Below are positions 1 to 6,192 of a DNA stretch of 7,576 nucleotides, piece by piece (the first letter of the stretch is position 1; the number at the start of each line of letters is the position of its first letter). Below the pieces are notes generated by a model, which made no database searches, was not told the DNA's origin, and was given only the letters and a program-made list of their open reading frames with translations. The translations under genes and the position numbers were made by a program. Source of the DNA: an uncultured Rhodobacter sp. (GTDB taxonomy: Bacteria > Pseudomonadota > Alphaproteobacteria > Rhodobacterales > Rhodobacteraceae); the NCBI GenBank assembly GCA_937901435.1, contig CALGTJ010000592.1:1-7576 (forward strand), in the 5' to 3' direction.

Positions 1-71
1 CCTGATCCACCTTAACAGGGCCGCAAAGTGGTCGAAGAACTAGGACCACCTCTTTCCTCCCTGACTGGACA
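1..71 (+). other. Unidentified 3' end upstream of a terminator (gene tail or small RNA)
   Basis: No gene can be assigned. All three + frames meet a stop early (TGA at 3-5, TAA at 13-15, TAG at 41-43), so at most the last few codons of an upstream gene lie here. An inverted repeat, GTGGTC (28-33) and GACCAC (43-48), forms a 6-bp stem with a 9-nt loop. It is followed by a pyrimidine-rich stretch, CTCTTTCCTCCCTGA (about 49-63), and then by the terminator at 72-98. Stem, CU-rich single strand and terminator are the usual order at the 3' end of a bacterial small RNA, but a plain 3' UTR is equally possible. Confidence 0.35.
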
Positions 72-98
72 GGTCGTGCTTCGGCACGGCCTTTTTTT
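72..98 (+). terminator. Rho-independent terminator
   Basis: GGTCGTGC (72-79) pairs with GCACGGCC (84-91): eight pairs including one G-U, closed by the stable tetraloop TTCG (80-83) and followed directly by seven T (92-98). This is a textbook + strand intrinsic terminator. It ends a transcript entering from the left of the window and separates it from the convergent SRAP gene. Confidence 0.9.
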
Positions 99-130
99 AT
101 GTCCGTTCCGCAGGAAACCTGAACCCATTT

Positions 131-793
131 TCAAATGTCCAGACGGTCGATCAGTTCGGATCCCTCAGCGCGGTTAGAATTGACCCTTGGATCGACCCGA
201 TGAAAGGAAAACACATCGCCTGACGACCCCGTCATCAATCGCGCCGCCCCTTTTCCGGCCTCCCCCAGCCAAAGGGGCCAGTCCTCAGGTGCGACACGCA
301 GTGGCATTCTATGATGGATTTCGCTGAGCGCACCGTTCGAGGCTGTCGTCACAATCGCACATGTGGTCATCGGAATATCGCCCTTGTCCCATTGTTGCCA
401 GACCCCCGCGAAAGCGATGACCGAATCCTCTGTGTGAATAAACCAAGGCAGACGTTTTCCGTCCGCGTCCTTGGTCCATTCGTAAAAGCCACTGACCGGG
501 ATCAAGCACCGTCGGGTCTGGCAAGCATCGCGAAACGCGGGCTTTTCCGCGAGGGTCTCGCTGCGGGCATTGATCAACAAAGGGCCATCGGTGGGCGATT
601 TGTACCAGTGAGGCAGAAAGCCCCAGCGCATCGAGAGCAGCCGACGACCTGTGTCAGAAGACACGATGCTGTGCACGGGATCAGTCGGACATACATTGAA
701 ATTGGGGACAACCGGCAGATCGTTGGCCGGTTGTGCCTCAAACAAACGCGCCATCGCGTCGCTTGGAAGGGTAATGGCAAATCGTCCGCACAT
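131..793 (-). CDS. SOS response-associated peptidase (SRAP / HMCES / YedK family)
   Basis: 220 aa, full length for the family. SRAP proteins bind abasic sites in single-stranded DNA and form a thiazolidine crosslink through Cys2, shielding the lesion. The protein begins MCGRF, which fixes the start: Cys2 must become the N-terminal residue once Met is removed. The other active-site residues are N75 (LLINARSET), E105 (GFYEW) and H160 (IHHRMP), the same numbers as in E. coli YedK. Other family motifs are NVCPTDPV (33-40) and MRWGFLPHW (55-63). No strong Shine-Dalgarno is visible before the ATG. No alphaproteobacterial LexA box (GTTC-N7-GTTC) was found upstream, so SOS control is not supported despite the family name. 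It probably acts alone, convergent with whatever lies to the left. The function is known from homologues; that it is active is inferred from the intact residues. Confidence 0.95.
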   Translation of the reverse strand: MCGRFAITLPSDAMARLFEAQPANDLPVVPNFNVCPTDPVHSIVSSDTGRRLLSMRWGFLPHWYKSPTDGPLLINARSETLAEKPAFRDACQTRRCLIPVSGFYEWTKDADGKRLPWFIHTEDSVIAFAGVWQQWDKGDIPMTTCAIVTTASNGALSEIHHRMPLRVAPEDWPLWLGEAGKGAARLMTGSSGDVFSFHRVDPRVNSNRAEGSELIDRLDI

Positions 794-927
794 CGGGCCA
801 GCGTAAAGCTGTCAGGGCAAAACACAACCGGATTTGAGAGGTTCGCCACACTCCGGCCGCTCATCCGCCCGTGCGGGCGTCTTCGCCTGCATTTTTGCGC
901 CAGGTTCGGATCTGGGCGGCAATCCGA

Positions 928-952
928 AAGACCGCAGCTTTGCTGCTGTCTT
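928..952 (-). terminator. Hairpin, possible second terminator of the 5'-nucleotidase gene
   Basis: AAGAC (928-932) pairs with GTCTT (948-952) and GCAGC (934-938) with GCTGC (942-946), giving ten base pairs, one internal mismatch and a 3-nt loop. Read on the - strand, the stem ends in GTCTTTC, only a short T-run. It lies about 13 nt beyond the 965-984 hairpin and upstream of the SRAP gene. It may back up that terminator, or be a structured leader if SRAP transcription starts further upstream. Confidence 0.4.
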
Positions 953-964
953 GAGATGTAAAGC

Positions 965-984
965 GAGGGGCCATTTGGCCCCTC
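965..984 (-). terminator. Terminator hairpin after the 5'-nucleotidase gene
   Basis: GAGGGGCC (965-972) and GGCCCCTC (977-984) form a perfect 8-bp GC-rich stem with a 4-nt loop, 14 nt past the stop codon of the - strand gene. On the - strand the hairpin is followed by GCTTTACATCT, so the U-tract is weak. The position right behind the stop makes termination the most likely role. Confidence 0.75.
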
Positions 985-998
985 TCCGTCTGGTCAGT

Positions 999-2564
999 TT
1001 ACTCTACTTTTGCGATGCGGCCTTCGATTGAGGGCATTTTATCGCCTTCCGCCATATACTCTGCCAATACATCGGCCAGATCCGGACCAAAGCCATAGGC
1101 GTTCATCGCTTCGGTGGCGAACATCTTGTAGCCATCTCCACCAGAGCGCACGAAATTGTTTGTCACAACACCATATACTTTCTCTGGGTCGATCGGCTTG
1201 CCCGCAACCAGTACCTCGACGATCCGGCCTTCATTCGGGGCCACAGTGGGATCCCATTTGAACGTCAGACCCGCCACTTGAGGAAAGCGCCCCTTGACCT
1301 CTTCGACCTGGCTCACACCATTTTCGAGAGCATCGATGATCACCTGACCTTTGGCTTCGAAGGTGGACAGCGTGTTCTGGAAGGGAAGCACCGACAGGAC
1401 TTCGCCCATGGTCACGTCGCCCTCGTCAATAGAAGCGCGGATTCCGCCAGAGTTTGCCACAGCAATCGAAACGCCCTGAGACGCCACGCGTGCGAGCATT
1501 GCATCTGCAATCAGATTGCCCATGGTACATTCTTCAACCCGACAGGTATCACGGTCACCATTGATAAGAGCACCCGACGAGGCAACGATCTTGTTGCGGA
1601 TCTCGTCGAGGGGTGTGGCCAACTCGCCGATACGGGTCTTGGTCGAATCGTCCTCCACAACGCCACCATCAAGCACGATAGGTTCCCCCACCGTTTCGAT
1701 GATTTCGCCAGCGTCGTTGAAGGTCACATTCAACTCACCAAGGTATTTGCCATAGGCATAGGCCTGCACAATCGCCGTGCTGACCACCATGACCGGATAG
1801 GGACCCTTGGCGCGCTCAGAGGTATTGGACAAGAAGGTATTATCGTGGCCACCAACGATCACATCGATCTCTGGCACTGCGGCGGCGACGGCCTTATCGA
1901 CCACCATACCCGAATGGCTGAGGACGATAATCTTGTTGATCCCATTGGCTTTCATCCGCTCGACTTGTGCGGCGATGGCCTCTGCCGGGTCCATAAAGGT
2001 CACATTCGGGCCCGGACTGGCAAGTTCGTCGGTATCCTGAGGTGTCAGGCCGATCAGGCCCAGTTTCTCGCCACCCCGTTCAAGGATCACCGACGGTATG
2101 ATCGTGCCGTTCAGCAAGGGTTCATTGGACACATCGCCATTCGACATCAGGATCGGGAACGTGACGGAATCGGCAAATCCCTTTAACACCTCTGGGCCAT
2201 CGTCGAACTCGTGGTTGCCCACGGTCATCGCGTCATAGCCCATTTTGTTCATCATCTCGGCGGCCGCTTTGCCTTTGTAATAGGTGTAAAACAAAGAGCC
2301 CTGAAACTGATCGCCGCCATCTACGAGGATGTAGTTGTTGCTGCGTGCCTTGGCCGCCTCGACGGCTGTGACCAGACGGGCGGAACCGCCAAAGCATTCG
2401 CCAGCGGTGTTGTCCTCGGCAGAGCAGCCGCTGTCGTATTTGCTGATCGGCTCGAAGCGCGAATGAAAGTCATTGGTGTGCAAGATTGTCAGCGTGTAAT
2501 CTGCCGCAGCTGTTCCGGCGCCAAGCGCCAGCGCAGCGACAGACGTCATGATCCGTGCATACAT
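999..2564 (-). CDS. Exported bifunctional metallophosphatase / 5'-nucleotidase
   Basis: 521 aa. The enzyme should hydrolyse nucleoside 5'-phosphates in the periplasm or outside the cell to nucleoside plus phosphate. A signal peptide covers residues 1-21, with likely cleavage after Ala21. The metallophosphatase domain (about 24-250) carries D32/H34 (HTNDFH), D85 (DGGDQFQGS), N117/H118 and D121 (GNHEFD), H217 (LSHSG) and H240 (GGHDN), a complete two-metal site with the His-Asp pair. The nucleotidase C-terminal domain (about 310-490) carries GNLIADAM (349-356), NSGGIRASI (371-379), LPFQNTL (393-399) and TNNFVRSGGDGY (468-479). Cysteines pair as C47/C57 and C341/C346, as in CD73. The reading frame continues 40 codons further upstream, but ATG at 2564 is chosen because it has a GGAGGG site 7 nt away and opens directly into the signal peptide. 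The gene appears to stand alone, divergent from DUF952. The exact substrate is not determinable from sequence. Confidence 0.95.
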   Translation of the reverse strand: MYARIMTSVAALALGAGTAAADYTLTILHTNDFHSRFEPISKYDSGCSAEDNTAGECFGGSARLVTAVEAAKARSNNYILVDGGDQFQGSLFYTYYKGKAAAEMMNKMGYDAMTVGNHEFDDGPEVLKGFADSVTFPILMSNGDVSNEPLLNGTIIPSVILERGGEKLGLIGLTPQDTDELASPGPNVTFMDPAEAIAAQVERMKANGINKIIVLSHSGMVVDKAVAAAVPEIDVIVGGHDNTFLSNTSERAKGPYPVMVVSTAIVQAYAYGKYLGELNVTFNDAGEIIETVGEPIVLDGGVVEDDSTKTRIGELATPLDEIRNKIVASSGALINGDRDTCRVEECTMGNLIADAMLARVASQGVSIAVANSGGIRASIDEGDVTMGEVLSVLPFQNTLSTFEAKGQVIIDALENGVSQVEEVKGRFPQVAGLTFKWDPTVAPNEGRIVEVLVAGKPIDPEKVYGVVTNNFVRSGGDGYKMFATEAMNAYGFGPDLADVLAEYMAEGDKMPSIEGRIAKVE

Positions 2565-2571
2565 GGGTGAT

Positions 2572-2577
2572 CCCTCC
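2572..2577 (-). promoter_or_regulatory. Ribosome binding site deciding the 5'-nucleotidase start
   Basis: On the - strand GGAGGG lies 7 nt before the ATG at 2564. It is the strongest Shine-Dalgarno in the window. It selects this start over the in-frame upstream ATG codons at 2594 and 2684. Confidence 0.85.
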
Positions 2578-2594
2578 AGAATGAAACTGCGCAT

Positions 2595-2623
2595 AGATTG
2601 GCCATGTCTGGGTGCGGAGTCAA
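2595..2623 (-). promoter_or_regulatory. Possible sigma-70-type promoter of the 5'-nucleotidase gene
   Basis: On the - strand TTGACT (2623-2618, five of six -35 consensus bases) is followed after 17 nt by CAATCT (2600-2595), a poor -10 match. Transcription would begin near 2588, leaving a leader of about 25 nt that contains the GGAGGG site. No convincing Pho box was seen nearby. The -35 is good and the -10 weak, so this is tentative. Confidence 0.3.
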
Positions 2624-2682
2624 AGACCATTGCGCAAACCAGACGTAAAGCGGCTGTGTGACAGGGGTTTGACTCTCTGATC

Positions 2683-2705
2683 AACAGGGCATGGCCTGTT
2701 CTTTT
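2683..2705 (+). other. Stem-loop with short T-run in the divergent intergenic region
   Basis: AACAGG (2683-2688) and CCTGTT (2695-2700) form a 6-bp stem with a 6-nt loop, followed by CTTTT. It resembles a weak terminator on the + strand, but no gene reads into it from the left. It may instead be an operator-like palindrome between the 5'-nucleotidase and DUF952 genes. The rest of 2565-2803 shows no other gene or RNA that I can support. Confidence 0.25.
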
Positions 2706-2803
2706 GGCATGCGCCGTCGTCTTGGGGGCCAGAATTTGTCATCGAGCAGAGCTTGGGCGCAGAGGATCTTGACCCCACAGGCAAGCCGGGGCATCAGCAG
2801 CGC

Positions 2804-3142
2804 ATGTATATTTACAAGATCTTTCGCGCCGCCGAATGGCAGGCTTTTGAGGATGCCGGGGAAACCCTTGGCGCGCCAATCGATCTGGCAGACGGTTTCA
2901 TTCACTTTTCAACCGCAGAGCAGGCCGCAGAAACCGCGGCCAAGTGGTTTGCCGGGGTCGAGGGATTAAAGCTGCTTGCCTTGGAGTCCGAAAGCTTCGG
3001 CGAAGATATGAAGTGGGAGCCCTCGCGCGGCGGCCAGTTGTTTCCGCATCTTTATGGCACGCTCAAGCTGGCGGATGTGATCTGGGTCAGGGATCTGCCC
3101 TTCGTCAATGGCGCGCATGTGTTTGCGAAAGACATGCTGTGA
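2804..3142 (+). CDS. DUF952 family protein
   Basis: 112 aa, the usual size for this family of small cytoplasmic proteins of unknown function. Family signatures are IYKIF (3-7), DGFIHFST (30-37) and [18 protein letters not shown] (70-87). No signal peptide or membrane segment is seen. As I recall, DUF952 is grouped with ADP-ribosyltransferase-like folds; the IHFST stretch would fit the conserved core strand, but no catalytic triad can be assigned from sequence alone. ATG at 2804 is chosen over the in-frame ATG at 2753 because family members begin just before the IYKI strand. Its Shine-Dalgarno is poor. The stop codon overlaps the pyrD start (GTGA, 3139-3142), so the two genes are probably co-transcribed and translationally coupled. 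The family assignment is firm; the function is unknown. Confidence 0.88.
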   Translation: MYIYKIFRAAEWQAFEDAGETLGAPIDLADGFIHFSTAEQAAETAAKWFAGVEGLKLLALESESFGEDMKWEPSRGGQLFPHLYGTLKLADVIWVRDLPFVNGAHVFAKDML

Positions 3143-4197
3143 GCCTGTTGGAACGCCTCAGCCTTGCCGCCTTGCGTCGTCTGGATCCCGAAACCGCGCA
3201 TGGTCTGGCCATTCGCGCGCTGAACAAGGGTTTGGTCCCGCTGCCCGGCCCGGTCACGACACCGCGCCTCAAGACCACAATCGCCGGGATTGACGTTCCA
3301 AACCCCGTCGGGCTGGCGGCGGGACTGGACAAGAATGCCGAGGCCGTCACCCCGCTGAGCAAAGCGGGCTTTGGCTTTTTGGAACTGGGCGGCGCAACCC
3401 CGCGCCCGCAGCCCGGCAACCCGAAACCGCGCCTGTTCCGCTTGAGCGAAGACCGCGCGGTGATCAATCGCTTTGGCTTTAACAACGAAGGCGCAGAGGT
3501 GATTGCGACGCGTCTGGCAAAGGCCACACCCTTGGTGCCCATCGGGATCAACCTTGGGGCCAACAAGGACAGCGCCGACCGCTCTGACGATTTCTCGCAA
3601 GTCTTGCGGGTGACCGGGCCGCATGTTGATTTCGCCACCGTGAATGTCTCTTCCCCCAACACAGAGCGGTTACGCGATTTGCAAGGGGCCGCGGCGCTGA
3701 CCAGCCTGCTCTCGCGGGTTATGGAAACGCGGGCAGACATGGCGCGCCCGATTGCGATATTTCTAAAGATCGCCCCAGATCTGACCCATGATGAACTGGC
3801 CGAAATCGCCAGCATTGCCACGATGGCCGGAGTCGATGCAATTATCGCAACCAACACCACCTTGTCGCGCGAGGGGCTGCGGTCTGTTCATAAGAATGAG
3901 GGCGGAGGGCTATCAGGTGCGCCCCTGTTCGAGGCTTCGACCCGCGTCTTGGCCCAGCTTTCACAGCTTACCGATGGGGCAATGCCCCTGATCGGGGTCG
4001 GTGGGATTTCCAGCGCAGAACAAGCCTATAGCAAGATCCGGGCCGGGGCCTGTGTTGTGCAACTGTACTCGGCGATGATCTATCAAGGGCTGTCGCTTGC
4101 GGGTGAGATCGCGCAAGGGCTGGACACATTGCTTGAACGTGATGGCTTTGCAAATGTGTCCGACGCGGTTGGCAGCGGACGCGCCGATTGGATTTAA
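3139..4197 (+). CDS. pyrD: Dihydroorotate dehydrogenase (quinone), class 2
   Basis: 352 aa. The enzyme oxidises dihydroorotate to orotate, the fourth step of de novo UMP synthesis, and passes electrons through FMN to membrane quinone. The N-terminal segment [19 protein letters not shown] (3-21) matches the amphipathic membrane-association helix that marks class 2. FMN and active-site motifs follow: [13 protein letters not shown] (58-70, with Lys65), NRFGFNNEG (110-118), [10 protein letters not shown] (169-178, with Ser172 as the catalytic base, as Ser175 in E. coli), IFLKIAPDL (207-215), ATNTT (237-241), GGLSG (255-259) and GVGGISS (286-292). The start is GTG at 3139, inside the DUF952 stop. 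The frame is open further upstream, but that part is antisense-like text within DUF952 and unlike PyrD. The GTG start and overlap suggest expression depends on translation of DUF952. Confidence 0.96.
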   Translation: MSLLERLSLAALRRLDPETAHGLAIRALNKGLVPLPGPVTTPRLKTTIAGIDVPNPVGLAAGLDKNAEAVTPLSKAGFGFLELGGATPRPQPGNPKPRLFRLSEDRAVINRFGFNNEGAEVIATRLAKATPLVPIGINLGANKDSADRSDDFSQVLRVTGPHVDFATVNVSSPNTERLRDLQGAAALTSLLSRVMETRADMARPIAIFLKIAPDLTHDELAEIASIATMAGVDAIIATNTTLSREGLRSVHKNEGGGLSGAPLFEASTRVLAQLSQLTDGAMPLIGVGGISSAEQAYSKIRAGACVVQLYSAMIYQGLSLAGEIAQGLDTLLERDGFANVSDAVGSGRADWI

Positions 4198-4220
4198 GCG
4201 CGGGCTGGTTTGTTGTGCGG

Positions 4221-4270
4221 GCTGGGGGTTCCACCCCCAAACCCCCGGAGTATTTAAAACCAAGATGAAA
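4221..4270. repeat. Hairpin-forming gene-end repeat between convergent genes
   Basis: TGGGGG (4223-4228) and CCCCCA (4234-4239) form a 6-bp stem with a 5-nt loop. A second C-run (4242-4246) lets GGGGGTT (4224-4230) pair with AACCCCC (4240-4246) instead, so two hairpins compete for one G-run. CCCCCGGAGTATTT (4242-4255) and then AAGATGAAA (4262-4270) follow. From memory, this C-run, GGAGTATTT and AAGATGAA order recurs at gene ends across Rhodobacteraceae genomes; only one copy is in this window. It lies between the stops of pyrD and the MATE gene and may act as a terminator in one or both directions, although neither side has a strong U-tract. Confidence 0.6.
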
Positions 4271-4289
4271 GGGATGCGGCTGTCCAGCA

Positions 4290-5627
4290 TCATGGCCCAA
4301 CATTTTTTTCCAGACCCGGGTAGCGGTAGCCAAGTGTAAGGCCCCGCGTGACGTTCAGGATCATCAAGGACAACCAGAGACCGTGATTGCCCAAACCCGG
4401 CAGCGCGATCATCAGAGCGATGGCGTAGACCGCCACAGATTGAAGCATCGCCCAGCGCATCGCGCGGGTCCATGTGGCGCCAATGTAAATCCCGTCCAGC
4501 ATCCAGCTTGCGATTCCAAGGATCGGGGCCAGAGCCGCCCATGTCAGATACAGGCGCGCCTCTGCGCGCACCTCGGGTGAGGTGGTCATCAGGTCGATCA
4601 GCAGGCCACCGGCCAGCCAGAAGGTGAGGCACAGCAGCAGCGCGCCACCGACACCCCATTGCGACGTGATGATGGCCGCCCGGCGGACACGCGCACGAGA
4701 GCCCGCGCCGACAGAGGCCCCCACCAGCGCCTCGGCGGAAAAGGCAAAACCGTCAAGGGCAAAGGCGGTGATTTCCAGAAATTGCAGCAAGACCTGATTG
4801 GCCGCCAGCGTGACGTCTCCGAAATCTGCGGCCAAAAAGAGGAAACTGGCAAAAGAGACGGTCAGCAGCATCGAGCGCAGCATGATGTCGGCGTTCACCT
4901 GCACCATGCGGCGCAAACGGGCGGGGTCGAAGATACGCGCCCAATTGCGCCATTGATCGCCGGCAAAGACCGCGCGGCACAGCCAGAGACCCAGCACCAG
5001 ACCGGTCCATTCGGCAATGAGGGTGGCAACGGCGACGCCCTCGATCCCCCAACCCAGACCCAGCACGAACCACAGATCCAGCAGGATGTTCAGCCCGTTC
5101 ATCCAGAATTGCAGCACCAGCACACCGCGCGTGCGCTCCATCGCGATCAGCCAGCCGGTAACCACATAAAGCGCAATAGTGGCGGGGGCGCCCCAGATGC
5201 GGATGCTCAGGTAGTCGCGGGCAAGGGATTCCACCTCGGCAGAGGCGGGCGAAAGTTTGAAAGCCCCCCAGAAGATCAGGCCTTGCAGGGCGATGAACAC
5301 AACACCGCCCGTAAAGCCCAGCATCAGCCCGCGCATGAACAGAGCCCCGGTTTCAACCGTCTCACCCGCCCCGCGCGCTTGGGCGACAAGCCCGGTCGTG
5401 CCCATACGCAAAAAGCTGAACATGAAATAGATCAGCGACAGGATCACAGCACCGATGCCCACCGCGCCGATGGGGGCCGCCAGACCCATCTGGCCCACAA
5501 CGCCCGTATCAACCGCGCCAAGGATCGGCACGGTCGCGTTGGACAACACGATCGGCAGCGCGATTTTCAGAACACGCGCATGGGTCAGCGGACCGTCCGG
5601 GTCTGTTTGGCGGTCAGGAACGCTCAT
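4290..5627 (-). CDS. MATE family efflux transporter (DinF-like)
   Basis: 445 aa, the normal size for a 12-helix multidrug and toxic-compound extrusion carrier that exports substrates in exchange for H+ or Na+. Hydrophobic segments run through the protein, for example about 20-40, 52-73, 98-120, 147-163, 170-190, 195-217, 250-270, 325-345 and 395-410. The two halves are linked near 225-245. Family landmarks are AVDTGVVGQMG (38-48, with Asp40 at the ion-coupling position of DinF-type members), FLRMGTTGLVAQARGAG (72-88) and the matching second-half motif LDGFAFSAEALVGASVGAG (291-309). It is the last gene of the operon with two thioesterases; its ATG lies 10 nt after the upstream stop and lacks a good Shine-Dalgarno at normal spacing, so translation probably depends on termination and restart. 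The substrate cannot be told from sequence. The thioesterases next door may mean it exports an acyl or aromatic product, but that is speculation. Confidence 0.93.
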   Translation of the reverse strand: MSVPDRQTDPDGPLTHARVLKIALPIVLSNATVPILGAVDTGVVGQMGLAAPIGAVGIGAVILSLIYFMFSFLRMGTTGLVAQARGAGETVETGALFMRGLMLGFTGGVVFIALQGLIFWGAFKLSPASAEVESLARDYLSIRIWGAPATIALYVVTGWLIAMERTRGVLVLQFWMNGLNILLDLWFVLGLGWGIEGVAVATLIAEWTGLVLGLWLCRAVFAGDQWRNWARIFDPARLRRMVQVNADIMLRSMLLTVSFASFLFLAADFGDVTLAANQVLLQFLEITAFALDGFAFSAEALVGASVGAGSRARVRRAAIITSQWGVGGALLLCLTFWLAGGLLIDLMTTSPEVRAEARLYLTWAALAPILGIASWMLDGIYIGATWTRAMRWAMLQSVAVYAIALMIALPGLGNHGLWLSLMILNVTRGLTLGYRYPGLEKNVGP

Positions 5628-5641
5628 TCTATGGCGCTCAT
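5624..5641 (-). other. Five-codon mini-ORF bridging thioesterase 1 and the MATE gene
   Basis: On the - strand an ATG at 5641-5639 overlaps the thioesterase 1 stop (5640-5638). It reads M-S-A-I-E and ends with TGA at 5626-5624, which in turn overlaps the MATE start ATG (5627-5625). Both junctions are ATGA overlaps. The sequence ATGAGCG occurs at both starts. The mini-ORF could pass ribosomes from one gene to the next. At five codons, chance is a serious alternative. Confidence 0.3.
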
Positions 5642-6192
5642 GCCTCGGGTTCTCGTTTGGCCTCGGGTTCGTGTTTGGCCTCGGGTTCGCGTTTGGGCGG
5701 CATCAGGAAATGCCCGGTGGCCTGCGCAAAAGGGCGCGCGCGATTGTCCTGCCACGCCTCGACATGAACCGAGGCATAGCGCCGGCCAGAACGGTTCACG
5801 CGCGCGCGCGCATAGGCATCACGCGGCAGACCAGAACGCAGGTAATCCACGGTAAAGTCGATGGTCTTGGGCAATCGCGGCAGGTTTTGCGGCTGGATCG
5901 TCTGCGGATCGATTGCGCCGCTTTCGATATCTTCCCAAAGATAGGACCAGCTTAGCTCGATGATCGCGGCGACCTCGAGAAAGGCCGCCGTGGCCCCGCC
6001 ATGGATTGCGGGCAAAAGCGGGTTACCAATCAGCTTGTCGTCAAAACGCATCAGGGCCGTCAATTCATCCCCGCGCCGGTCGAACGAGATCCCCATGAAC
6101 TGGATATAGGGCACACCCTCGACCAAAGCGCGCAGAGCAGCGTCGCGGCGTTGTTTGACCACTTGGACAGGATCGGGACGGGGGCGGTTCAT
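5638..6192 (-). CDS. PaaI-family hotdog thioesterase 1, with repetitive charged C-terminus
   Basis: 184 aa. Hotdog-fold enzymes of this family hydrolyse acyl- or aryl-CoA thioesters in the cytoplasm. The core spans about 28-164. The signature is [20 protein letters not shown] (56-75), with His64-Gly-Gly and an acidic residue nine positions later, here Glu73 where the neighbouring paralogue has Asp. The strand [12 protein letters not shown] (110-121) and the end of the fold ATGHFLMP (158-165) follow. Between signature and strand lies a longer insert (about 82-108) than in the paralogue. Residues 167-184 are three tandem K-R/H-E-P-E-A units outside the fold, encoded by the DNA repeat at 5642-5695. 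The start ATG overlaps the stop of thioesterase 2 by 4 nt, indicating translational coupling. The two may form a hetero-oligomer (inference). The substrate is unknown. Confidence 0.9.
   Translation of the reverse strand: MNRPRPDPVQVVKQRRDAALRALVEGVPYIQFMGISFDRRGDELTALMRFDDKLIGNPLLPAIHGGATAAFLEVAAIIELSWSYLWEDIESGAIDPQTIQPQNLPRLPKTIDFTVDYLRSGLPRDAYARARVNRSGRRYASVHVEAWQDNRARPFAQATGHFLMPPKREPEAKHEPEAKREPEA
5642..5695 (-). repeat. Three 18-bp tandem repeats in the 3' end of thioesterase 1
   Basis: Three direct units at 5642-5659, 5660-5677 and 5678-5695 share GCCTCGGGTTC and GTTTG and differ at only one or two bases around their middle. On the coding strand each unit encodes K-R/H-E-P-E-A in frame. 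They lie at the very end of the gene, directly before the stop. Near-identical units without codon drift suggest recent expansion by slippage. Confidence 0.95.

Noticed and set aside
864..880. GC hairpin CGCCCG / CGGGCG before the SRAP gene
   Set aside because: It has only about five effective pairs and no T-run; short GC palindromes like this are frequent in GC-rich DNA.
311..961. Long + strand open frame antisense to the SRAP gene
   Set aside because: It lies opposite a complete SRAP gene whose catalytic residues are all recognisable; its own translation is low-complexity, Arg/His-rich and resembles no family.
1278..2186. 302-codon + strand open frame inside the 5'-nucleotidase gene
   Set aside because: It is entirely antisense to a well-conserved enzyme, and its His/Asp/Arg-rich translation is what the mirror of a GC-rich gene gives.
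2640..2670. Possible Pho box half-site CTGTCAC on the - strand before the 5'-nucleotidase
   Set aside because: The second half-site 11 bp away is missing, so phosphate control is not supported.
2565..2684. 40-residue extension of the 5'-nucleotidase
   Set aside because: It would bury the signal peptide, and the strong GGAGGG site is positioned for the ATG at 2564.
2660..2690. tRNA T-arm-like sequence (CAGGG and CTCTG around TTTGACT)
   Set aside because: The T-loop consensus is broken and no matching acceptor, D or anticodon arm lies upstream; there is no CCA end.
2944..3138. N-terminal extension of PyrD from the upstream ATG
   Set aside because: The extra 65 residues overlap the DUF952 gene in another frame and do not resemble PyrD, whose N-terminal helix begins at the GTG at 3139.
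3105..3860. - strand open frames antisense to pyrD
   Set aside because: The + strand carries all PyrD motifs in order; the antisense frames are shadows of its codon structure.
4659..5855. 398-codon + strand open frame opposite the MATE gene
   Set aside because: Its translation is Gln/His/Arg-rich without domains, and the opposite strand encodes a clear 12-helix transporter.
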